Positions 54,678-64,000 of a stretch of DNA of 64,000 nt are shown piece after piece (the stretch's first letter is position 1; every line of letters starts with the position of its first letter). The DNA comes from Adineta ricciae. Taxonomy: Eukaryota > Rotifera > Eurotatoria > Adinetida > Adinetidae. The translations under genes were made by a program, and so were the position numbers. The stretch is from the NCBI GenBank assembly GCA_905250025.1, contig CAJNOJ010000067.1, positions 66,141 through 130,140 on the forward strand, written 5' to 3'. The notes under the pieces are model-generated. The model was not told the origin of the DNA. It made no database searches and was given only the letters and a program-made list of their open reading frames with translations.

Positions 54678-55563
54678 ATGTTAACACGAATTCCTTTCCG
54701 ACAATTTTCGAAATTAACATCGGAAAAACGTACATCACGTTTATATCGTTGGCTGGATGCGTACGAAGACTTTGTTGGGCTTAAAGAAGTTAAACAAGCA
54801 CAAACTACAGTGAACGATGTAATATAAATTTTATTAGTAAGATGCTCCTATTTCGACCGTATTTACATCGATTGTTCTTTCTATTGTAGGCGGAACGGCA
54901 ATTCTTACAGACTCAAACCGAACGCCGATCGTATTCCGATGAATTGATGAAGCTTCAGAACGAATTAGCGCGTATTCGATTCGATATGGAGAAACTGTCG
55001 CGGAGTGATGATGCATACTTTGAATTGTTCAAAACGGAACATGAACTTGTGAAGAAAGAAAAATCGACACAATTGGAATTGAAGAAACAAGATGAAATCG
55101 AACGGCGATTGTTCTCGTCATTACAGTTGGCATTACGTGAAAGTCAAGAAAAGGAGAAAATGCGCGTTGAGAGAACAAAATATTGGTCTATCATTGGTTC
55201 AGTCGTCGGTGCCTTAGCCGGAATGATTGGTAGGTTGACATTTGTGTTCAAATTCATCTCGTTAGTTTCATCTTTCTAGGCGCAACAATTTCCAATCGAT
55301 ATCGTATGAAAGAATTTCGTGATATCACCAATGACTCACAAAAGTTATACGAAGATTTGATTATTAAGCAAGAAGCTTCAATAAATGAATTAAAAAAGGA
55401 GCTAACAAGTCTATCTTCATCGAACGATTCTTTCGAACATATTTTACTCCTAAACGAACAGAGTGAACAGCGTCTGCAATCAAACCTAATCCATCGTACT
55501 GGTGTTTTGTTGGCTTCAGCTAGTTTCATATCACTCGTCATATCTTATTTTTTAAACCGATAG
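54678..55563 (+). CDS. ccdc51: CCDC51/MITOK mitochondrial potassium channel
   Basis: Three exons (54678-54818, 54890-55229, 55280-55563) give 254 aa. The N-terminus (MLTRIPFRQFSKLTSEKRTS) is basic and suits a mitochondrial presequence. RLYRWLDAYEDFVGLKEVKQ, a long coiled coil (MKLQNELARIRFDMEKLSRS, DDAYFELFKTEHELVKKEKS, LALRESQEKEKMRVERTKYW) and TM1 SIIGSVVGALAGMIGATISN match the CCDC51 family in order. A second coiled coil and C-terminal TM2 (VLLASASFISLVISYFL) follow. CCDC51 is the pore subunit of the ATP-sensitive mitochondrial potassium channel in the inner membrane. The stop is followed by AATAAA at 55602-55607 and then, 46 nt on, by the next gene's ATG. Confidence 0.9.
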
Positions 55564-55652
55564 ATATCAACTCTTTCAAAGGCGTATTCTTTTTCATTCG
55601 AAATAAAAGAAAAGCATGCGACTAGATCAGCGAATTTCAAATTATGTTTTAG

Positions 55653-56714
55653 ATGTTTTTGAGTTTGTTCAGACGAGTGAATCCTTTTCGATTACAGCTG
55701 AACAGATTATCCTCAGCCGGTGGAGGAGTGAACACTAACAGATATACAGGAATTGTGAAACGCTTCTCTAAGGAGAAAGGTTTTGGTTTCATCAAACGAG
55801 ATACTGACGGACAAGACGTGTTTGTACATTTTCAAGCTATTCTCGGTACTGGTTTCAAAACTTTAAACGTAAAAATGTGCGTTCTATGTTTCTTCGTTGT
55901 ATACGTCGTTATTTTTTCAGGAAGGACAACAAGTAGAATTCCAAGTATCGGATGGAACGAAGGGACCTGAAGCACGCGTGAGTCGCCTATCATTCGAAAT
56001 TTTTTACTTGGTTTTCTTCGATATAGGATGTAGTAGTAAAAAATGCGACAACTGTCACGTCTGACAAGCCAATGAAAAGTCTTTCAAAAGATCGATATAC
56101 TGGTGTTATCCGCAAATTTGTGTACGTTACAGGCAGAATTTTACTGATCGGTATCCGTGTTCGGTTTTTCCTATAGGAAAAATCGTGGCTTCGGTTTTAT
56201 CACGCGAAAAAGTGATGGTGCGGATGTTTTCATGCATAGTCGCTGGATACATCCAAGTGATCTTGAGCATCTTCATGAAGGAATGGAAGTTGACTTTCTC
56301 GAAAGCGAAAGTGATCGTGGACTCGAGGCGAGAGACATTCGCATTGTTGAAAGTTTGACTAACGGTCAGAAAAACATCGAAACGGGAACGATTCAACAAT
56401 GGAATGTGAGTTATTTGAATGAGTTAATTTCATACGAATGACAGTTTCATTTTTATGGAAAGACGGAACGTGGTTTTGGTTTCGTACGTCGAGCATCCAC
56501 TGGAAAAGATCTTTTCGTTCATGCTCGATCCTTGGTCGACGGTATGCGGACGTTGGACGTCGGTCAACAAATTCAATTTCAATTACGCTCAACGGGCAAA
56601 GTAAATTCCACTTATTATATACGGTCTTTATTCTACATATCATTTAAGGGCGAAGAAGCATGTGATGTACGTTTAATTGAAAACAAGCAAAACGAATCTT
56701 TAACAAAGAAATAA
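55653..56714 (+). CDS. Triple cold-shock-domain protein, probably mitochondrial
   Basis: Six exons (55653-55868, 55921-55977, 56027-56121, 56177-56405, 56463-56600, 56649-56714) sum to 801 nt, 266 aa. Three tandem cold-shock domains are visible: [20 protein letters not shown]...[27 protein letters not shown]...ADVFMHS, and [20 protein letters not shown]...KDLFVHA. Each has the RNP1 (K/R-GFGFI/V) and RNP2 (DVFVH-like) nucleic-acid-binding motifs. The first 23 residues ([20 protein letters not shown]) are basic and amphipathic with no acidic residue, a credible mitochondrial targeting signal. Probably binds single-stranded RNA or DNA. An acceptor-like TGTTTTAG touches the ATG, and the gene starts 89 bp after the MITOK stop on the same strand. 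Confidence 0.9.
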
Positions 56715-56780
56715 GAAATACGAATCATCGCTTGTATTAGAAAGTTCGAATAGATCGTCAGATGTTTCGTGTTCCATTTC

Positions 56781-58587
56781 TTAATATTGTCTTCGATAAG
56801 CTCCCAACGGTTCAACATTACTAACAAAGAAACTCTCATCAAACCGTTGTCCAGATCGACGTCCCATGTCATAGCGACACACTTGTGAGGTGCTTCTCAA
56901 TCCGCCATAGATCGACTCCGGACCGTTGACAAATCCACCGAATGATGCTGAACCATAGATTTTTTGGACATATTCAACGTAACATGTGCGGTAGATAATA
57001 AATAACGAAATGGAGATTCCTATGATAAATATGATCGATATAGCCGCAATCACTGTCGACCGTTCCACAGCACCTTGACTTGCTAATGATGTTCGACCGT
57101 ACAAGGTTTCTACGAAGATAAGAGTGTATCGACTGAGGGGAAAGAAATATTGATTTTACCATAAGGTGTTTTATGCTTATTTGCTGTCTGAGGCAGCGGT
57201 GCTTCAATGGAGAATTGCTGTTGTAACTGTCGAATTTCGAAATGATCATAATTTGAATCGTACGATTTTGTTAGGTCGGTGATTAATCGCGAGAGTTTGT
57301 TTTGCTGGTCGTCGTTACTGTTCATGTTTCGACGAACTTGCCGTCGTTTCAAAGCGACAACACTAGCACTATCTTCATCGACATAGTCGAAGGGCGCGGA
57401 ATTGATCGATGATGAATTCTGAAATTTTTGTGAAGACGACCGTCGGGATTCTGGACATAGACGCTAGAATAGAACAACAAATCCTATGCTTGATAATCTC
57501 GATCGAGAGAACATACTTCGAGACATTTTTCGATTTGTCCGAAACAAATCGCCACCGAACAATGTAGATAAACAACCGATGTTGTTTGAAACTTATTGAT
57601 TTGAAAGATAGTACTCTTGATATGATAGGGATCGATGCGTTGAAAGCGTATGGACAAACGTGAATCTAACGATGGACAGCGATTGGTTAATAGTTGAACT
57701 TTCTCTAATTTCACTTCATTGTCGGAAACACTCGAAGCAATCGAACAATTCTCTGCGATGATCTGATGATCGGCACGGTTTTGATCGGCTAGAAAAGAAC
57801 AGTTAGTTTTGTATTTTAAAATTGCCTCTCAAACCGATGCGATATTTGATTTCAATAAATAATCGATCGCCGATAGACACCGAACCACCATTGTCAACTA
57901 ATCGCTGTTGATTAATATCGTACAGACCAAGCAGAAGATCACCTTGTTTGGAAACGCGTCCCGTTGCAGATGGTGTCAGTGCTGCAATACTGTTCAACGA
58001 AAATATTTTCTTCTATCATCTACGATTTCACATTGGATGTAAAAACACTCATACTTCTTTCTTAAAGGTTGCGTCATTGGGACGAAATATGTTGTTGTCG
58101 TTGTCGATGGCCGTTCATTACATAAATCATTATCTGTTGGACAAAAGCATTGTTCCATTCGATCATCAGCATTCTCATCCAAACAAATTCCATTTCGTTT
58201 GATGCAAGATGCACAGGCTTCATCAACAGATGCATTGATAACTCTCACTGAAAAATGTCAAACGATGAGCTGAATCGTCAAAGTTCATTCTTTTTCTACT
58301 AACCACAATGTGTTTTATTTATTGCCATATACTGCTCCTTACACACACATCGGAAAGCATTTCCACCAATGCGCTTACAATTCGAATTCAAACTTGCGCA
58401 TGTTCCCGGCATACAAAAATCGCCTAAGTTATGTTGTGATTGAGATGTTGCTAAAAAAAACAAAACCCAACACAAAATGGTTCTCTCCTATCCGCATGGT
58501 CAAATAAGAAAAACCTCGACGTTTGCCATCGATGACTTTTGGATACCATAAGCAGATAATGAAGAGAACAAGGTACAACTTATACAT
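56781..58587 (-). CDS. ZP-domain transmembrane protein with EGF-like region
   Basis: Multi-exon minus-strand gene. Signal peptide MYKLYLVLFIICLWYPKVID starts at 58587. Cys-rich modules follow: CMPGTCASLNSNCKRIGGNA...CVCKEQY (EGF-like, about 58320-58440) and ACASCIKRNGICLDENADDR...CFCPTDNDLC (about 58130-58240). A ZP domain then runs from about 57990 to 57500, with LFIEIKYRIG, LLTNRCPSLDSRLS and the ZP-C signature VVYLHCSVAICFGQIEKC. A dibasic-rich linker (KRRQVRRN, about 57340) is a likely furin cleavage site. One TM helix (VIAAISIIFIIGISISLFII) and a cytoplasmic tail of about 65 aa follow. ZP proteins polymerise into extracellular filaments, as in cuticle, egg coats and sensory matrices. Its stop lies only 66 bp from the stop of the convergent cold-shock gene. 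Confidence 0.83.
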
Positions 58588-59000
58588 ATTTGAACATGCA
58601 ATACACTTAAAATGATCTACTCTCTCGTTTTGTCTTCTCGATACTCGTCAAAGGTAATCCTTATGTCATCATCACTCTCGTTGTCATATCTAAACCAATT
58701 ATCCATCGTTGTTTTCATCCGATCATCGTATGTCCACCCACTGGACAATGTAATCGGAATGTTACTACGGATTCGAATAATCTATTTACGTAAACAATTC
58801 AGATGATAGGCGTTAGTTTTTAAGTTATAAATAAATTAATTTTCTCTTTATAATAACGATGATTCTTTCTATCGAATAGAAACAAAAGAAAATATTTATT
58901 TGAGATAACTATATATATATACACACACACACAGACATAAACATCGAGCTTTTCTTTTTTCTTATATCAGTAAGAAATTACATTCAACAAAAACACAAAC
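58588..59000 (+). other. Bidirectional promoter region with AT/CA microsatellite
   Basis: 413 bp between the head-to-head ZP and alpha-galactosidase genes. It contains (AT)n-(AC)n at about 58910-58933. No coding exon recognised. Confidence 0.5.
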
Positions 59001-60274
59001 ATGTTCTTCTTTTCTTTTGTCTTTCTTAGTCTTGTTTCGATTATATCTTCGCTTGACAATGGGCTCGGCAAGACACCACAAATGGGTCTGTTGCGCTCGT
59101 ATCGTTTCGATCGGACTCGTTTAACTTGATTATTTAGGATGGAACAGTTGGAATCATTTTGGTTGCCGTATCAACGAAACGGTCATTCGTGAAACCGCCG
59201 ATGCTTTGATTAGTACTGGTTTAGCCAAAGCCGGTTATACTTATGTTAATGTTGATGATTGTTGGGCATCAACACGCGATTCCACAACAAAGTTTATTCA
59301 GCCTGATCCAAGTACATTTCCATCCGGTATGGCAGCACTAGCTGATTATGTTCATTCTCGTGGTCTCCTTTTTGGACTGTATTCGGATGCTGGATATGAA
59401 ACTTGTGCTGGACGACCCGGTTCGTTCGGTTACGAAGACATCGATGCACATGTATATGCACAATGGAAAGTCGATTATTTGAAATATGATAATTGTAATT
59501 CTCGGCCGACAAATTGCACAATCAAGGAACGTTATGAACGTATGCGAGATGCACTTAATCGTACAGGCCGTCCAATATTCTATTCTGCATGTGAATGGGG
59601 AGAAATGTTACCTGCATTGTGGTTTCAATCAGTGGCAAATTCCTGGAGAACAACAGGTGATATTGTCGATACATGGTTGTTGATGTTACTCAACATTGAT
59701 ATCAATAATTTATTCTGGAGTTTCGCAGCACCACATGGTAACACATTCCTTTTCTTGCTCGAAAATCTGTTCGTTGTTTTTTTTTCTAATAGGCTTCAAT
59801 GATCCGGATATGTTAGAAATCGGTAATGGTGGTATGACGTACAATGAATACCGTACTCATATGAGTCTTTGGTCTATAGCAAAAGCTCCGTTGCTTATTG
59901 GTTGCGACGTGCGAAATATTTCGAAAGAAAGCTTAGAACTTCTGACAAATCCAGAAGTTATTGCTGTGAATCAAGATCCGCTTGGACTTCAAGGAAAGAA
60001 AGTTCGTATTGATCCTTACAATGGAACTGAAGTTTGGGCTGGGCCATTAGTCAATGGATCAATGGCTGTTGTTGCCTTTAATCGAAACAACGACGTGTCT
60101 CAAGCAGTCGTCGTCTCATTCAGTGACTTAGGCTGGAAAACGACAAGCCAGGTGAATGTACGTGATCTTTGGGCACGACAAGACCTGGGACAATTCCAAG
60201 GCAATTACACTGCCTTAAATATCGAGCCGCATGGTGTTCAGATGCTGAAAATGACGCTGATTGCATTGGAATAA
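59001..60274 (+). CDS. Secreted GH27 alpha-galactosidase, plant-like
   Basis: Three exons (59001-59085, 59138-59737, 59793-60274) give 388 aa. A signal peptide ([20 protein letters not shown]) precedes the mature start [21 protein letters not shown]27 barrel motifs: [39 protein letters not shown] with the nucleophile Asp, [23 protein letters not shown] with the acid/base Asp, and [20 protein letters not shown]. The C-terminal beta domain holds [16 protein letters not shown] and [37 protein letters not shown] and [13 protein letters not shown] are closer to plant and fungal or bacterial alpha-galactosidases than to animal lysosomal GLA/NAGA. Hydrolyses terminal alpha-D-galactose from oligosaccharides such as plant raffinose sugars; an extracellular or digestive role is likely. 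The TAA stop sits inside AATAAA (60270-60275). Confidence 0.92.
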
Positions 60275-61677
60275 AAACAAAATCTTGCTTTTTTAAATAT
60301 TCTTCAACTTGAGAATATAATTGATACAAAGAAAACAACAACGATAGAACTCTTAAGATGTCTGCCGCAAAGTTGATTAGATATAACAGTATATCAAAGA
60401 ATACTTTTACGCTTGATGAGAGTCTTTAGAATATATGTCATCAAAGATTCCAATGAAGTAAATCTCTTACCTGGAACACATACAGATGTTCAGATGTTCA
60501 GCTTTTATACCTGCTTCTCATAAATACCTATGACAACGTACTCAGATTTGAGTAGAGAAAATTTAGTGTTATTTGATAATTATGCTGTCAGAGACGACGA
60601 ATTCTTCTTTTAATTTGAGTACTTCATAATTTTTCACAATTTTGTGTGAAGTTTTGCATAAATTTCGTCTAGAGAATATGCAATATGGATTCGAAGATCT
60701 ACGAATGAAATTGTTCAGAGAAGACGAACAAGTAACATGATTGATTCGAGCTAAAAACAAGTCCTCATGACTTTCAGTTGAATCTGAACATGCATCAAAG
60801 TAATTAACTTTTGAACCAATCTCTCATCAGCACACAATCTTCTTAACTCTCCTTATAATACTCACATCAAGTAGCTCTACATGAGATTCAGTTCCTACAT
60901 AACCTAATAGTCTGAAAAACAGAAAAGAAGCACTTAGTTAGATTTTTGCTTTATGTTTAAACTCTTTGGATGCATTTAAGTGCGTAAAATCACTTTTTAT
61001 TTTTCTCTATATTACACAAGCATCAAATTCCCAACTATCGTTATACATAACAGATGAACTTCATTGCACAGACCCTGCGTCCATCTCGTCATTGAATGTG
61101 CTAAGAGTATCGTCTGACATACATATTTGCTTTCCCACCCACCTAGATCTGTTCTCAGAGGATGACGTTCTCTTCAAACATATAATTGATTCTCTTCACA
61201 GATTCTATCACGAAATACTAATATCGTTTTTGTAGTTGATGAGAAACATGAAATGATAATCATTGTCATTATACTTGACTTGTAATCCAGTGGTACGCCC
61301 TTTAAAGGCAAGAAAAATATCGCAATTATGTTGAGCAAAGATTTCTTTGACTGAGCGTTTTTTTTATTCGGTAAACTCTAGAACCCACATAATCATTGAT
61401 TGGTATGCACGCATTCGTAAGATAAAATGCGCATTTTTTTTAGTGAAATGAATTGTGTGACTAGATGCTAGATCGAAGAAGTAGTTCGATATATGAATGA
61501 GTATTAATCTGATCGAGATTACTAAGTTTCATTAACGTCATATTCAGACTGACTGTGTTGTTGCACGCGAAAGCAGTATTAGAGAGAAATCGTCCTCATT
61601 TTGACTATTCACTTGACAGGATGATCTATCAAGAGTAAAACGTTTCCAGACCATCATTTTCATCTTTTCTCTTCCAG
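60275..61677 (+). other. 1.4 kb gene-free interval
   Basis: A frame at 60966-61235 (89 aa) has no homology I recognise and no flanking splice pattern. The stretch ends in a CTTTTCTCTTCCAG tract abutting the GPCR start codon. Nothing else seen. Confidence 0.45.
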
Positions 61678-62775
61678 ATGAACCAATTTATCTGTCAAGA
61701 AAACGTGATTACTTTCGACAACACTGCTGCATATGAATTTTCAAACACCGTAAGTTTTCTCTCGATCTACATTCTACCAATATTAGCATTGACTGGCAAT
61801 ACTCTAACGCTACTGGTCATTTTTACCAATTCTCATTTGAATCGTTCGTCATTTGCCGTCTATGTCAAATGTTTAGCCATATCGGACACATCTGTTCTTG
61901 TCTTTAAGTTCCTCTCGTATCAAAATAAAACATCGAAACATTTCTACTTTCCATCCTTTTGCACTATATTGATCTTTTTCACTGAAGCGAGCGTCCTTTT
62001 GTCCATATGGACGATAGTTGCGATTACGATCGAACGTACATTCGTCGTACTGTTACCGTTACATCAAAAGAAATTTGTTTCCGCGCACCGTGCGCGTATG
62101 ACGATCTTAATTTTGACTTCGATCATACTTATATTTTCTGCACGAGTTTTGATCATCCCGATCGAACAATCAGAAAATTTAGGACTACGTTGTCGTCCGA
62201 AAACCAACTGGATTCTATATCGGAAAAAGAACATGACCATAACCGAATTTGGCTATTGTTACATTCCGCTAACGATTGTGATTATCGGTAATTTATTAAC
62301 TTCCTGCACGGTAAAGCGAGCATTTCTTCGACGACATGCTCTTATTGAGACGCGAAACTTCCAGCAGGAACGTCAAGTAAAATGTCATGAAAATCAATTA
62401 ACATTGATGTTATTGATCGTCACCTTGGTATTTATTGTAGATTTCGTTCCATTTACGATAATGAACATCATCGCTAGATGGGGTTTACCGTTTAATCTAT
62501 GTTTCACTCGTAAAGCGTTCGAAATTTATACGATTGTACGTTCGCTGTGCGAATTATTGAAAGATTTAAATTTCTGTACGAACTTTCTCATCTATTGTCT
62601 AAGTGGACGACGATTTCGTTATGCATTTTATTCACTTTATAAGTGTCGTCGACATCACCTGAGTCCGAATTCGGATCACAAACAGATACCGACTTATTAT
62701 ACAGCCAAAATTGATTCACAACAGAAATCTGGCAACAGTTTAACCAAAGCGAATGTGAAAGAAGCAGAACTCTAG
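61678..62775 (+). CDS. Class A (rhodopsin-like) orphan GPCR
   Basis: Single-exon 365-aa receptor with seven hydrophobic segments and the class A order: TM1 LALTGNTLTLLVIF, TM2 LAISDTSVLVFKFL, a Cys (PSFCTI) before TM3, TM3 end AITIERTFVVLLP where ERT replaces DRY, an ECL2 Cys (LRCRPK), TM5 FGYCYIPLTIVIIGNLL, TM6 LIVTLVFIVDFVPFTIMNI lacking the usual CWxP, and TM7 NFCTNFLIYCLSGRRFR as a variant of NPxxY (the Pro is replaced by Phe). It resembles invertebrate peptide-receptor-like orphans. The tail has CRRHH and Ser/Lys-rich sequence. The ATG follows CTCTTCCAG directly, consistent with trans-splicing or a 5' UTR intron. Poly(A) signal at 62811-62816. Confidence 0.88.
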   Translation: MNQFICQENVITFDNTAAYEFSNTVSFLSIYILPILALTGNTLTLLVIFTNSHLNRSSFAVYVKCLAISDTSVLVFKFLSYQNKTSKHFYFPSFCTILIFFTEASVLLSIWTIVAITIERTFVVLLPLHQKKFVSAHRARMTILILTSIILIFSARVLIIPIEQSENLGLRCRPKTNWILYRKKNMTITEFGYCYIPLTIVIIGNLLTSCTVKRAFLRRHALIETRNFQQERQVKCHENQLTLMLLIVTLVFIVDFVPFTIMNIIARWGLPFNLCFTRKAFEIYTIVRSLCELLKDLNFCTNFLIYCLSGRRFRYAFYSLYKCRRHHLSPNSDHKQIPTYYTAKIDSQQKSGNSLTKANVKEAEL

Positions 62776-63328
62776 TCACATGCATCGTTCATTGTTGTTT
62801 TCGTCGAGAAAATAAATGGATTTCAAATCCAAAACGTTTTACTCTTTGATGTTTTCACATGAATTCATAATGCGATAATTTCTTGTGACGTCAAGAAAGG
62901 GTTCACCGGAAATGTCATGTCTTATTAATCGACTTCGGCTTAGGACACATGTGAACTAATTGCTTTGAGGTAACCGATGGGTTTAATGTCGAGCAAAGTG
63001 CTCCTCGGCGCTAATTAATAGAGTTCGAAAGAAATCTGAAACCTAGCAATTCATGTCTGTTCGCTTATCATCATTTCTATGAGAAGAAAAAACTATTTTT
63101 ATTTACGTAAATTTTATCATTGCGACGGCGTTTTTTTTTTCGAACCCTCAAGTAGATAACGAATGAAATACAAGCCTCCCATGGCGCTTCTATCATTCTC
63201 GTTGTTTGTCAACAGATAAACGAGTCGGATTTTGAAACTGATTCGCACCGAGTATCAACAGATCGAAATTACATGGATGTAAATGAAAATGAATTTACTT
63301 TGACAGTATACACTCTCGTTCTTTGTAG
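62776..63328 (+). other. Spacer and unresolved 5' part of the last gene
   Basis: About 550 bp. A poly(A) signal for the GPCR lies at 62811-62816. The 5' exon or exons of the next gene should be here, but no start joins convincingly. An ATG near 63273 would need an intron of only about 23 nt. Confidence 0.4.
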
Positions 63329-64000
63329 TCAGGACGAACAACAGTATATTCCGGCGGTTTAAAACTTTCGGCTGACCAGGCAATCGAACGCAGTGGATAT
63401 CTCGGAACGGTAATAGATAAATTAGATGTTAATTTATTTTTGCTTCTATTTTTCTCTGTAATTATACAGCATCGTAGCTTAGCAAACATCCGCTGGTACG
63501 AGTATATGTTTTTTACACTTGGGACTCTCGCGGCATTAATCACAGATGGTTTAACCATAGCACGCCTTGTGAAAATAGGTGGTTCATTATCGAATCCCGA
63601 GTTTGCCTATGGAATCTTGATTCTCGTGCATTCTGGTAAGTACACACTTGACCTGTTTAATTATATAATATTTTCTCTTCGCAGTATTTCTGCTTCTATT
63701 TTTATTCACCGGTTTACTCTATCAACGGATCACTGACATAATTGCGTTCTTTGTCAGTGCTGTTCTTCTGACCATCTATGTAGTTGTACACTATTTTTAT
63801 CGAAAAGGACAAACTTCCCAAGCTCAAGATACTCAACCCGAAATTCGTCTGGTAGGCATGAGTATTCGTCGTCAAACGAGACCAATTCATTCTTTGTGTA
63901 GGCTCGATTGATAATAACAATTGTTTTTAACATCTGCTTCATTCCATTGTCAATTGTGGTGATCAAAGATTATAAACGAGATGAGTTCTCTCAACGGTTC
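63329..64000 (+). CDS. Partial multipass membrane protein (runs off the window)
   Basis: Exons at 63329-63409 and 63470 onward, with further introns (one between HS and VFLL near 63637, one before ARLIITIV near 63900), give a continuous frame. Visible hydrophobic segments: MFFTLGTLAALITDGLTIAR, YGILILVHS-VFLLLFLFTG, IIAFFVSAVLLTIYVVVHYF and LIITIVFNICFIPLSIVVI, so at least four TM helices. A soluble N-terminal part (GGLKLSADQAIERSGYLG) is present. The family is not recognised, the start is unknown and the 3' end lies beyond the window. Confidence 0.6.

Noticed and set aside
60966-61235. 89-aa frame in the interval before the GPCR
   Set aside because: No homology recognised, no flanking splice pattern, and average codon use. 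Kept only as part of the gene-free interval.
63273-63328. First exon starting MDVNENEF for the last gene
   Set aside because: Joining it to 63329 would need an intron of about 23 nt, far shorter than any other here, so the start is left open.

Overview
This window looks like a compact, intron-rich, AT-rich metazoan nuclear genome, most likely a bdelloid rotifer (Adineta/Rotaria type). That assignment is inference. It rests on very short GT-AG introns (mostly 50-60 nt), gene ends packed 60-200 bp apart, a clearly animal gene set (Blimp-1-type zinc fingers, Fgfrl1, chondroitin synthase, thymine DNA glycosylase, Rab7, Nek4), an animal-type tRNA-Gly, and a plant-type GH27 alpha-galactosidase of the kind expected in transfer-prone bdelloids. 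All gene models were spliced by eye, so domain assignments are firmer than exact exon borders.

Layout: 0-9.6 kb holds an NWD1-like NACHT/WD-repeat protein (+) converging on MCM7 (-). 10.8-13.3 kb holds a short Blimp-1/PRDM1-like zinc-finger protein (+) and Rab7 (-). 14.9-20.7 kb holds a thymine DNA glycosylase with very long disordered arms, then an orphan His/Tyr- and Pro-rich protein. 21-24 kb holds three small genes, including an apparent AKAP-like microprotein on the minus strand. 25.6-28.6 kb is a RIAM/lamellipodin (RA-PH) adaptor. 30-34 kb is a bifunctional chondroitin sulfate synthase, with two candidate first exons. 34.3-40.1 kb holds a small secreted or anchored protein, an intronless esterase-like hydrolase, an SLC22 transporter and an orphan multipass protein. 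40.3-42.1 kb is Fgfrl1/nou-darake (-). 44.3-45.7 kb is the ciliary protein CCDC113/CFAP263, followed by tRNA-Gly(TCC) (-). 48.6-53.4 kb holds Nek4 and DNA polymerase lambda. 53.5-54.2 kb holds two small minus-strand ORFs. 54.7-56.7 kb is a tight pair: the mitochondrial potassium channel CCDC51/MITOK and a triple cold-shock-domain protein. 56.8-62.8 kb holds a ZP-domain membrane protein (-), the GH27 alpha-galactosidase and a class A GPCR. A partial multipass membrane protein runs off the right edge.

Themes: two DNA-repair genes (TDG, Pol lambda) and MCM7 fit genome maintenance in a desiccation-tolerant animal, though they are not clustered. The most unusual items are the MITOK/triple-CSD pair with operon-like spacing, the hidden AKAP-like microprotein, the Blimp-1-like protein that seems to have swapped the PR domain for an eh1 motif, the repeated VLKLKK-type motif in the TDG arm, and the recurrent polypyrimidine-AG directly before start codons, which suggests spliced-leader trans-splicing.
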